NCBI GenBank assembly: GCA_018058545.1
Contig: JAGOZU010000019.1
Location: 1 to 43,733, forward strand
From: Promineifilum sp.
GTDB taxonomy: Bacteria > Chloroflexota > Anaerolineae > Promineifilales > Promineifilaceae
DNA: 43,733 bases
Direction: 5' to 3'
The position numbers and the translations under genes are program-made. The notes beneath the pieces were generated by a model that was given only the letters and a program-made list of their open reading frames with translations, did no database searches and was not told the origin of the DNA. This document shows, piece after piece, positions 33,725 to 41,652 of the stretch (within the stretch, counting starts at the first letter, position 1; each line of letters opens with the position of its first letter).

Positions 33725-34486
33725 TCAGATTTCAGGGAGAAAATCCGTCAGATCAAAATTTTGGCTGTTGGCCTGGACGAGACGAGACCAATCAATGGCT
33801 CCGGCGACGTCGCAGAAATCACGGATGAACTGACCGGTGAGCCTGTTTTCCAGCGCGGCACGTCCCATGCCGAACCGCTCGTTATGTTCCTTGGCCTGAT
33901 AGCCAATCGGCTCAATGATCTCCGTATAGAGGTCGGGGTTCTCACTGATGAGATACCAGAAATTCTGCCCGACGACCTTCAGGTAACCGGCTTTGTGGAA
34001 AGTCGTTCGTGTCTTCCCATAGCAGATACCCAGGACAGGTTGGACGTTGAGGGCGGCGCGCGATTGTCGCACGCGAGTCACGCCGTCGCGCAAATCCTGA
34101 GCCAGACGCCGGTGCTGCGAGCTATTGCCCCAATTCGGTCCCGACTTGATGGAGACGATGTAGTGAGTGTAACGGCTGATGAATTCCAGATCGACGCCCT
34201 GCGCGGCCGACTTGTGCCCGCCGCAAGTTTGCTCAGCCACAAAGACGGCCAACCCTTCCAGAAAGTCGCCGAACAGCTTTTCCTCCGATGACGATAGAAA
34301 GGCGTCGAGCAGACCGGCGATCAAATCTCCGGCCGATGTGATGTTCTTGGCTCGGAACAAATAGGGGTTTTTCTTCAGGAGCGCCAGCAAGATGAGCCGC
34401 TCAAGAGACGCCAGCTTGCGACGATGAAAATCGTCGATATTGTCGTTGACATATAACCGCACGGCGTCGAAATCAAGCGGTTTCAT
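33725..34486 (-). CDS. PmeII-family type II restriction endonuclease
   Basis: A 253-residue protein with clear resemblance to the PmeII family of type II restriction endonucleases. Characteristic pieces are FDAVRLYVNDNIDDFH, LLKKNPYLFRAKNI, LLDAFLSSSEEKLFGDFLEGLAVFVAEQTCGGHKSAAQGVDLEF, and the probable PD-(D/E)XK core VDLEF...HYIVSIKSGPNWGNSSQ, where the acidic residue and the lysine of IKSGPNWG are intact. NVQPVLGICYGKTRTTF and KVVGQNFWYLISENPDLY follow. The frame has no disruption. Its ATG overlaps the 3' end of the methyltransferase gene by 14 bp. Its sequence looks less GC-rich than neighbouring genes, suggesting horizontal origin. Recognition sequence not known to me. Confidence 0.88.
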   Translation of the reverse strand: MKPLDFDAVRLYVNDNIDDFHRRKLASLERLILLALLKKNPYLFRAKNITSAGDLIAGLLDAFLSSSEEKLFGDFLEGLAVFVAEQTCGGHKSAAQGVDLEFISRYTHYIVSIKSGPNWGNSSQHRRLAQDLRDGVTRVRQSRAALNVQPVLGICYGKTRTTFHKAGYLKVVGQNFWYLISENPDLYTEIIEPIGYQAKEHNERFGMGRAALENRLTGQFIRDFCDVAGAIDWSRLVQANSQNFDLTDFLPEI

Positions 34487-35342
34487 CTTTATCGTTTGTT
34501 AAATATGTCTCGCGACTTTCCAGAAGTTGAAGCTGCATCCGGCCGATCCTCTGGTTGGCTAATTCGATGAACTCAGGACCGATGTCAATCCCCAGATAAT
34601 GACGGCCGAGCAATCGGGCCGCCTGCGCCGTCGTCCCCGACCCGACAAAAGGATCGATAACCAGGTCGCCCTCGACCGTGAAGAGCTTGATGAACCATGA
34701 AGGCAATTCCAGTGGGAAGGCTGCGCTATGGTTGCGATTGGCGCACTCGGTCGACATGTGGATCACATTGGTGGGATAGACCATATCCCGCCCGACCCAG
34801 TTGGACACATTCTTGCCGAACCCGCTGTTTACCTTTGATTCGTCGCGCACCTTGTCCGTCGCGCTCAAATTCGACAGGCGCGTCCTGGCCCAATCCCCAA
34901 CAGGAACCATGACGGCATCCTGGTACATATGAAATTGCCGGCGCTTGTTAAACTGGATAAGTCGTTCCCATGAATCCCGGAAACGGTTGGGCCATTTGCC
35001 CGGGTAGGAGTTCTTCTTGTGCCACATGAACTCCTCGGTCCACAGCCAGCCCTGTTGCCTCATGTTGAGGATAAGGTCGAGGACATAGGTATGACGCTCG
35101 CCGTTGACGACGCGCTCCTTGATGTTGAGCACAAACGTGCCCGTCGGCTTCAGAACGCGCAGAAATTGCTCTGTCTTGGGCAGAAACCAGTCGACATATT
35201 CGTCCGGGGTAACGCCGCCATAGGTGTGGCGGCGCTGGTCGGCGTAGGGGGGTGAGGTGAAAATTTAATCGACCGAATCGTCGGGCAGTTCCGCCAGAAC
35301 GGTTTCGCAATCACCCAGGACAATTTGGTCGACGTAATCCAT
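34473..35342 (-). pseudogene. SPPY-type DNA methyltransferase interrupted by an in-frame stop at codon 26
   Basis: This is the modification partner of the restriction enzyme. Reading from an ATG at 35342 with a GAGAGG ribosome site 6 nt upstream gives MDYVDQIVLGDCETVLAELP, the usual start of a beta-type methyltransferase, but codon 26 (35265-35267) is TAA. Two codons later the catalytic motif TSPPY follows in the same frame, and the frame continues open to the end, including ERLIQFNKRRQF, STECANRNHSAAFP and the SAM-binding DPFVGSGTTAQAARLLGRHYLGIDI. A restart at an internal GTG (35132) would omit SPPY and so lack catalysis. One base change (TTA or CTA for TAA would encode Leu, giving the expected VDLIFTSPPY) would restore it. 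Total intact length would be 289 residues. Confidence 0.85.
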
Positions 35343-35411
35343 AACAAGCCTCTCAGAACATCTATTCTAGGTTGCTTGTTGCAGATTGACAACAAACCGC
35401 GTAACTTGCCT

Positions 35412-38400
35412 TTACTCGCCTAATACCACCAGATACGGCTCGCCGGCGTTTCCGGCCACATCATAGCCGATGACACAAATACGCGCGGGGAGTTGCTCCG
35501 CCGGCAAATTAAAGGGGATGCGACGATAGGGCTTGTAGCTGTCGAGGTCGGCGCAATCGACCTCCTCGGCCGGGCCGAACAGCACTTCGAATTGGGACAA
35601 CTCCGGCGGGGCGAAAATCGGCTCGAAGCGAAAGCCGCCAAACCCGTCGGAAGCGAAGTGTATCACCGGCGTCAGCGCCGGCGGGGTCATGTCGATCTCC
35701 GCCCGGGCGACCGTCGGCCGATCTACCGGTTGCCATGTGCCGTCCACCGTCGGGTTGGCCCCGGCCAGGACGCACAGCAGGCTGCTGCCCTCCTCCGGCG
35801 GCAGCGGATCGACGATGGTGCCGGCCTCGGCCAGGGCCACGACCGGACCGTAGCCGTCCTCGCTGCGGCAATCCACGTCGCCGGCGCGGCCGGTCTTGTA
35901 GCGATAGTAGGGCAGATCACCCGACACGGTCGTGTTCCAGGCAGCGGGCATGTTCACCCCCTCGATCGACACCGTGGCCTGAATCGGTTGCGGCGGGAAG
36001 CCCGACAGCAGCAACTGGCGGCCGTCATCCAGCGGGCAACCCGCGGCCGACAGATCGAAACGGCCGTCCGCCCCAAAGCAGGCCCCCAGCCCGGCCACCG
36101 GCGTGGCGTAGCTGGTGTTGACGTTCATCGTCACGCCATCCACGCCCGGCCGTGCCTCACAGGGATTACCCAGCGCACAGGCCGTCAACCCCCCGATGTT
36201 GGTGGTATTAATCAGGGCGATGATAGCCGGATCGTCGCCGGCAAAGACGGGCGAGCCGGAACTGCCACCGTAGATGTCCCGGCAGGCGTTGACGACGGCG
36301 TCGTCGAAATGCCAGATGAACTCAAACAGGTTGGCGCGGCCGCCCGCCAGGCAGCGTTCCTCGCGCAGATAAGCCAGCGAGGGCGGCACCCCGGTGACCG
36401 GAACTCCCGTCACGCGCATCGTGAACGGCGTGTCCGGCAACTGGTCGGCCAGCGCCAGGGGCTGGATGCCTTGCGCGATCAGCTCCCCGGCCGTGGCCTC
36501 CAGCTCCAGCACAGCCACATCGCGCCCCTTCATGGTGCTGTAGGCTACGCGGCTGACGGGTACCTTGACCTGCGCGGCGGCCGTGTCGACGAAATAGTTA
36601 AACACGGCCGACCAGCCGTCGGCCGGCTGGTCGACGAAAACCCGGTTGGCGTCCCATTCCTGGGCGCAATGGCCGTTGGTGATCAGGTAGGCCGGAGCGT
36701 CGGGCGAGCCGGACGGGTTGATGAAGGAGCCGGTGCAGGAGGACGCCGCCATCAGACGGCCGACGCCGGTCAACCCGGCATGGTCGCCGCCCGCGTTCTC
36801 CAGCAGGGTGGAGGACGCGCCGACGATCTGCGGCGGCCGCACCAGCTCCACATCGCCCAGAAACAGATTGCCGCTGGAGGTCTGATCGAAAACGAGGGCG
36901 ATCTCGGCGATGTCAGTCAGATCGACGGCCGAGGCCTCGTCCAGCGGCAGACGGATGGTGGTCATGGGCACGAGGCCGGTGAATACCATGCCGAAGAACT
37001 CATCCTCGCGCGCCATACCGCCCGGGAAAGCCAGGGCTGGTTCGTCCTCCCGCGTCGTCAGCACGGCCACGCCGCCCGCGCCGTCGGTCAGCCGCACGCT
37101 GAAGCGCTGCGTGGCTCCGGCGGTGTTCAGTTCCGACAGCGGGTCGACAGCCGCGCGCAGGCTCAACGTCGTGAAGCGGCTCAGGTCACGCTCGCCCTCG
37201 GGCAGTTCAAAGCGCAACTCGCCGCCCGGTTCCGTCCAGGTGACGATAGCCATGGCCGGGTTGCCGGGCATGGTGATGGTCACCCGGCGGCACGGTTCGG
37301 AGCCAGGGCGCTCGGACGGAGTGATGAAACCCTCCTCACAATAATGGAGCGTGAGGCCCTCGGCGACGGTCGGCCCGCCCAGAGAGTTGGTCGTCAGTTC
37401 GTCCTCGTCCGACGGCGCCAGCAGCGGCTGGCGGTCAGCGGCCGGAGACAGGCTGGATACGATAGCGGGCCGACCCAGGACCGCCGACGGTGCCGGCTCG
37501 ATGACATCCAGCCCCATCCGGGCATTGGCAGCCAGGCGCGCCTCGGGATCGGGACTGAAGAGGGTCGTCAAAAAGCTGGCGGCGTAGTCCACCAGAAAAC
37601 GGCGCTGGTCTTCGGGATCCAGCAACGTTTCACAATCGGGCCGGTCGGGATTGCCCATTAAATCGGGACCGAGGATCGTGTTAAAGCCGTTGTGGTTGGC
37701 TCCGGCCAGGATGACGCTGGTCGCGGGGGCGTTATCCGGCTTGTGGCGGGCCGCCTCATAGAATATCTGACCGTCGCCGCCGACGACGTCGCCGTCACAG
37801 CTGGAGATGACGACCGCCAGCGGCACGCTGGGCGGATCGGCACCAAACACAGCCACCGCCGGGGCGATGAGCAGCAAGCCGCGCACCGGCCCATAGCCGC
37901 GATTGGCGTAGCTGTAGGGCGAATCGAGACCGGGGCCGAAATCGGAGTTGCTGGTTAGCCAGCTGGCCGCCTCGCCGCCGCGTGAATGGCCGAAGAAGAC
38001 CAGGCGCTGCATGTCGGCCACGCCGTCCAGATCGACGCCGAAGTTATTCGTTCCGCCCGCGGCCGCCTCGGCCAAAGCGGACAGATGCAAGTCGACGATC
38101 TGGGCGATGCGCTCCCCGCCGATGGGTTCGCCGAAGCCAAACGTGTTCTCGGCATTGATATTGATCGACAGAGCGACATAGCCGCGCCCGGCCAGCTCAC
38201 GCACCAGATATTCGAAGCCCATGAAGTTGGGCTGCTCCAGTTCGGGATCGCACGGCCAGCGGTCGACGCCCATGTCATCGACCGGGCAACCGGGGTGCGT
38301 GCCGTGGAGGATAAGTACGACCGGGTACGGCCCTTCTTGCGGGTAGTTGGCGTCGGGGACGGCCATGACGCCGTTGAGGCGCACGGGCATCTCGCGGAAG

Positions 38401-38732
38401 TTGGTTCCCCCGGCGAAGCGCTCCTGAATGACAATAGCCTCGCCCAGGTCATAGGCGACGCCGGCGGGCAGTTGCGGCGGGGCGGCCGTGGCCTCCGGCT
38501 CGGCCGGGGGTGCGGCCGTCGGCTCGGCCGTGGCGGCTTCGGCCGTAGGCGGTTCGGCCGTCGGCGGAACGTCGGTTGCGGCTTCTTCGGCCGTGGGGGC
38601 GATCTCAACCGGCGGCACGGTGGCCACGACGGCCTCCGTCGGCAACACAGTAGGCCCCGGTGTCTGGCAGGCGACCAGCAGGACAAGCAGCAGACCCGGA
38701 ATCAATAGCCGGGATAGTCGGCAACAGGACAT
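35412..38732 (-). CDS. Lipoprotein fusing an alpha/beta hydrolase to a trypsin-like protease
   Basis: A 1106-residue predicted lipoprotein. The signal ends in LLVAC (Cys about 22); a Pro/Thr/Ala/Glu linker reaches about residue 90. Residues about 95-400 are an alpha/beta hydrolase with VVLILHGTHPG (oxyanion region) and nucleophile motif GHSRGGE (Ser250), ANHNGF probably giving the His. A beta-rich region follows (about 430-640). From about 660 to 870 a trypsin-like domain carries His688 (ITNGHC), Asp738 (GRDVAVLE) and Ser827 (GGSSGSPVF). A beta-rich C-terminus closes the protein. Start ATG 38732 has GAGGAG upstream. Two separate serine-hydrolase triads in one surface protein are unusual. Substrates unknown; it may degrade polymers or esters outside the cell. 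Confidence 0.85.
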   Translation of the reverse strand: MSCCRLSRLLIPGLLLVLLVACQTPGPTVLPTEAVVATVPPVEIAPTAEEAATDVPPTAEPPTAEAATAEPTAAPPAEPEATAAPPQLPAGVAYDLGEAIVIQERFAGGTNFREMPVRLNGVMAVPDANYPQEGPYPVVLILHGTHPGCPVDDMGVDRWPCDPELEQPNFMGFEYLVRELAGRGYVALSININAENTFGFGEPIGGERIAQIVDLHLSALAEAAAGGTNNFGVDLDGVADMQRLVFFGHSRGGEAASWLTSNSDFGPGLDSPYSYANRGYGPVRGLLLIAPAVAVFGADPPSVPLAVVISSCDGDVVGGDGQIFYEAARHKPDNAPATSVILAGANHNGFNTILGPDLMGNPDRPDCETLLDPEDQRRFLVDYAASFLTTLFSPDPEARLAANARMGLDVIEPAPSAVLGRPAIVSSLSPAADRQPLLAPSDEDELTTNSLGGPTVAEGLTLHYCEEGFITPSERPGSEPCRRVTITMPGNPAMAIVTWTEPGGELRFELPEGERDLSRFTTLSLRAAVDPLSELNTAGATQRFSVRLTDGAGGVAVLTTREDEPALAFPGGMAREDEFFGMVFTGLVPMTTIRLPLDEASAVDLTDIAEIALVFDQTSSGNLFLGDVELVRPPQIVGASSTLLENAGGDHAGLTGVGRLMAASSCTGSFINPSGSPDAPAYLITNGHCAQEWDANRVFVDQPADGWSAVFNYFVDTAAAQVKVPVSRVAYSTMKGRDVAVLELEATAGELIAQGIQPLALADQLPDTPFTMRVTGVPVTGVPPSLAYLREERCLAGGRANLFEFIWHFDDAVVNACRDIYGGSSGSPVFAGDDPAIIALINTTNIGGLTACALGNPCEARPGVDGVTMNVNTSYATPVAGLGACFGADGRFDLSAAGCPLDDGRQLLLSGFPPQPIQATVSIEGVNMPAAWNTTVSGDLPYYRYKTGRAGDVDCRSEDGYGPVVALAEAGTIVDPLPPEEGSSLLCVLAGANPTVDGTWQPVDRPTVARAEIDMTPPALTPVIHFASDGFGGFRFEPIFAPPELSQFEVLFGPAEEVDCADLDSYKPYRRIPFNLPAEQLPARICVIGYDVAGNAGEPYLVVLGE

Positions 38733-38919
38733 GGTTCTCTCCTCTTTCTCGCGGACGGACTCCGCAGAATTTGACGACGATCGGCCGGCGTCCATCAGGT
38801 TCAACGCCCGGCCGAATCATCCCTTTCCGGCGCATTATACCCGCAATGGGCCAAGTGTGGATGATCGTTGCATGAATAACGCCGCGCCTGCCTATACTGC
38901 CGCCACATCACAACCGCGC

Positions 38920-38925
38920 TATAAT
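38920..38925 (+). promoter_or_regulatory. -10 box TATAAT for a leaderless nucleosidase-like transcript
   Basis: A perfect TATAAT ends 6 nt before the ATG at 38932, so transcription would start at or next to the A of the start codon. No Shine-Dalgarno sequence is present. Confidence 0.55.
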
Positions 38926-38931
38926 CCTGCC

Positions 38932-39648
38932 ATGCGCGACGAACGCCCGCCACATCCGATCGACGCCGTCATTCTCGTCTCGGCCGAGGCCGAATGGCGG
39001 CCCGTCCGCGCCCGCTATCCCGAGGCCGCTATCGAGCCGACGCCCTATGGCGAATCGTTCGCGGTCGCGCTCCCCGCGGAAGGCCGGATACCGCGACCGG
39101 TTGTCTTCTTCCACGGCGGATGGGGCAAGATCGACGCCGCGGCCGGGACGCAATACGCCATCGACCGCTGGCGACCAAAGCTGCTCCTCAACCTGGGCAC
39201 ATGCGGCGGTTTCGCCGGAGATGTCTCGCTCGGAGAGGTGCTGCTGGCCGACTTCACTCTGGTCTATGACATTCTGGAGCAGATGGGCGACCCACAGGCG
39301 GCGCTGGCCCACTACGCCACGGAGATCGATCTGTCGTGGCTGCGCGAACCGCTCCCCCTGCCCGTCCGGCGCGAGCTGCTCATTTCGGCCGACCGCGACA
39401 TCGTGCCCGGCGAGGTCGCCGACCTGCGCGACACCTATGGGGCCATCGCCGCCGACTGGGAGAGCGGGGCCATCGCCCACGTGGCCGCCCGCAACGGCAC
39501 ACGTTGCCTCATCCTGCGGGCCGTCACCGACCTGGTGACCTACAAGGATGGAGAGGCTTACGGCCGTCCGCAGTTGTTCATCGCGCGCACGGCGGAGGTC
39601 ATGGATCGCATGCTGGATTCGCTGCCGGGATGGCTTGACATAACATAA
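38932..39648 (+). CDS. PNP/UDP phosphorylase superfamily nucleosidase-like protein
   Basis: A 238-residue protein of the purine nucleoside phosphorylase / MTA-SAH nucleosidase superfamily. The N-terminus DAVILVSAEAEWRPVRARYP matches the phosphorylase beta-strand and loop, NLGTCGGFAGDVSLGEVLLAD holds the base/ribose-binding glycine loop, ADWESGAIAHVAARNG contains the purine/ribose-binding Glu region, and ILRAVTDL the late aspartate (catalytic Asp in MTA nucleosidases). Which nucleoside it cleaves is not evident. The ATG at 38932 is chosen because TATAAT sits 6 nt before it; an ATG at 38872 is the alternative. Divergent from the fusion lipoprotein. Confidence 0.82.
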   Translation: MRDERPPHPIDAVILVSAEAEWRPVRARYPEAAIEPTPYGESFAVALPAEGRIPRPVVFFHGGWGKIDAAAGTQYAIDRWRPKLLLNLGTCGGFAGDVSLGEVLLADFTLVYDILEQMGDPQAALAHYATEIDLSWLREPLPLPVRRELLISADRDIVPGEVADLRDTYGAIAADWESGAIAHVAARNGTRCLILRAVTDLVTYKDGEAYGRPQLFIARTAEVMDRMLDSLPGWLDIT

Positions 39649-39694
39649 GCCGCGACGGCCGCGAACGGTTTGATTGTTTCGATTGGAGGCGCTC

Positions 39695-40144
39695 ATGGAC
39701 CTGACAATGGAATTGACTTTTGCGGGGCGGTTGTTGTTGGCGACGTTTTTGGGGACGATGGTCGGCTATGAGCGCGAGCGGCGGCGGCGCGCGGCAGGAT
39801 TGCGCACCTTCGCCGCGGTGGCCCTGGGGTCGTGCCTGTTCTCCATCATCTCCTACCACGTCGTGCCGGAGGGACGCGAGACGACGCGCATCGCCGCGCA
39901 GGTCGTCACCGGCATCGGCTTCCTGGGCGCGGGGGTCATCCTGCAGAGCCAGGGGCATATCAGCGGCCTGACGACGGCGGCCACCCTCTGGGCGACGGCC
40001 GCCGTGGGCATGGCCGTGGGATTCGGCCTCTACATCATGGCCGTCGTCGCCGCTTTTCTGCTCCTCTTCCTGCTGCTGTTACGCAACGTGCCGGGCATCG
40101 ATCACCACGACGAAATGAACGGCTTCCCGCCCGACCCCAAATAA
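39695..40144 (+). CDS. mgtC: MgtC/SapB-family membrane protein
   Basis: A 149-residue protein with about four hydrophobic helices. The family core is complete: LLLATFLGTMVGYERERRRRAAGLRTFAAVALGSCLFSII, then RIAAQVVTGIGFLGAGVI and GLTTAATLWATAAVGMAVGFG. MgtC proteins modulate ATP synthase and growth under low Mg2+ or acid; simple short members like this one are widespread and their role is less defined. ATG 39695 has GGAGG 5 nt upstream. It follows the nucleosidase-like gene by 46 bp. It lacks the long C-terminal cytoplasmic domain of Salmonella MgtC. Confidence 0.9.
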   Translation: MDLTMELTFAGRLLLATFLGTMVGYERERRRRAAGLRTFAAVALGSCLFSIISYHVVPEGRETTRIAAQVVTGIGFLGAGVILQSQGHISGLTTAATLWATAAVGMAVGFGLYIMAVVAAFLLLFLLLLRNVPGIDHHDEMNGFPPDPK

Positions 40145-40163
40145 GGGACGGAGGTCACCTCCG

Positions 40164-41438
40164 TCACCGGCCCTCCAGCAGTTCGATGGCTCGCAGCAGT
40201 TGCGCGTCCTCGCTGGCGGCCAGCTCCTCGGCGGTCAAATCATCGGCCGTGGCGGGCACGACCAGCCGCACCGGCCCCGTCAGTTCGACGAGTTCGTCGG
40301 GCACGATTCCCTCGCGCCAGATGACACGGCCGTCGGGCGTCAGCCACTGCTCTGTGGCCAGCAAAATGGCCGACCCGTCGGACAGCGAAAACTCGTTGAG
40401 CACCGTGCCTGTGCCGAAGGTCGTCTCGCCCACGAGCGTTGCCCGCTGGTGATCCTGCAGTGCGCCGGAGACGATCTCGCTGGCGCTGGCGCTGCCCTGA
40501 TTGATGAGCACCACCAGCGGCAGGGCCGTGGACTCATCCTTGCCGCTGGTTCTCTCCTCGCGGATATTTTCCTGAGCGTCCTGGCGCAAGACGACGACGC
40601 TGTCGGGCGGCAGGAATTGACCGGCGACGGCGATGGCTTCGTCCAGCAGGCCGCCGGGATCATTGCGCAAATCAAGGATAATGCCCGTCGCCCCTTGCGC
40701 CTCGGCTGTGTCGATGGCCGCCGCCAAATCCTTGCCGACGTCGCGACTGAAGCCGGCGATACGGATGAAAGTCAGCGATGTGCCCGGCAGCATGGTCGAG
40801 GTGACGTTCTCCAGCTCAATGCGGGCGCGCTTGATAGTCAGCACCACCTCTTCGCTGGTCTCCGGGTCGAAGAATTTAATGGTCACCTCGGAGCCGGCCG
40901 GGCCGACGATACGATCGACGACATCCTGCAGCGTCATGCCGTTGGTCATGTCTTCGCCGTTGACTTCCATCACGACATAACCCGGCTGGACGCCCGCCGC
41001 CTGGGCGGGCGAGTTGTCGATGGGCGAGACAACCGTGACCAAGCCGTCGCGCATCTCGACATAGGCCCCGATACCCTCGAACTCGCCGGCGGTGTAGTTG
41101 TGCTGCTCCTCCACCATCGCCGGGGTCATGAAGCGGCTGTGGCCGGTGTCGCCCAGAATATCGACCATGCCGGCCAACGCGCCGGTTTGCAGGTTCTCGT
41201 CGGTGGCCAGCTCCTGGATGACGAAATGTTGCTGGATGATCTCCCGCGCCTCCTCCAGCAAGGCCGTGTCCAGCCCGCCCTCGCTGCCTCCGCCACGAAA
41301 AAGACTAAGCCCGCGCAAGGCGATGCGGTCGAAAGCCAGGCCGCCGGCGAAGAATACGATGGCCGTGATCAATAAAAGCGCGCCAACCAGGAGAACTGGG
41401 GCGCGCCGGGATGCCGGTTGCGTTGTCGGTTGTTCCAT
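40164..41438 (-). CDS. S41 (C-terminal processing) protease-like protein with Thr at the catalytic Lys position
   Basis: A 424-residue membrane-anchored protein. One N-terminal helix (VLLVGALLLITAIVFFAGG) precedes a Ser-protease-type domain with PDZ (GIGAYVEMRDGLVTVVSPIDNSPAQAAGVQPGYVVMEVNG, about 122-210). The S41 core has LDLRNDPGGLLDEAIAVAGQF and VLINQGSASASEIVSGALQDHQ. The catalytic Ser would be residue 318. Exactly 25 residues later, where CtpA, CtpB and Tsp have the general-base lysine (FGKG), this protein has Thr343 (FGTGTVLNEF). It may be catalytically altered or use another base; similar sequences may form a branch. Start chosen at ATG 41438 with AGGA upstream. Confidence 0.85.
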   Translation of the reverse strand: MEQPTTQPASRRAPVLLVGALLLITAIVFFAGGLAFDRIALRGLSLFRGGGSEGGLDTALLEEAREIIQQHFVIQELATDENLQTGALAGMVDILGDTGHSRFMTPAMVEEQHNYTAGEFEGIGAYVEMRDGLVTVVSPIDNSPAQAAGVQPGYVVMEVNGEDMTNGMTLQDVVDRIVGPAGSEVTIKFFDPETSEEVVLTIKRARIELENVTSTMLPGTSLTFIRIAGFSRDVGKDLAAAIDTAEAQGATGIILDLRNDPGGLLDEAIAVAGQFLPPDSVVVLRQDAQENIREERTSGKDESTALPLVVLINQGSASASEIVSGALQDHQRATLVGETTFGTGTVLNEFSLSDGSAILLATEQWLTPDGRVIWREGIVPDELVELTGPVRLVVPATADDLTAEELAASEDAQLLRAIELLEGR

Positions 41439-41536
41439 CAAAATCTGTTTCCTGTCCGTTGATTCCCTATGCGCGATACCCGTTCTTGTCGCGGCAAGCA
41501 TGCCACCCGACCCCGGCCCTCGCGCGAAAATATCAC

Positions 41537-41549
41537 CTTGATAATCAAG
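41537..41549. promoter_or_regulatory. CTTGATAATCAAG palindrome upstream of the S41 gene
   Basis: A 13-bp palindrome with one central base lies about 100 nt upstream of the S41 gene, in the promoter-size gap after PPK2. On the minus strand an extended -10-like TGCTATAAG lies a little further upstream. It could be an operator. Confidence 0.3.
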
Positions 41550-41652
41550 ACTTATAGCATAGCTGCTTTAGGCCGCGATGAGTCCCGGTTTATGAAAACC
41601 TTAATCCACTCGCGGGGCAGACCATTATCCGGTCAGATTAAGCCCGGCAGGT

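Noticed and set aside
34473-35132. Methyltransferase starting at the internal GTG 35132
   Set aside because: It would lack the catalytic SPPY motif, has no ribosome site, and homologous sequence clearly continues upstream to 35342.
35493-37661. 722-residue plus-strand frame opposite the fusion lipoprotein
   Set aside because: No recognisable motif, Arg/Gly-rich, and overlaps a frame with two complete catalytic triads and a signal sequence.
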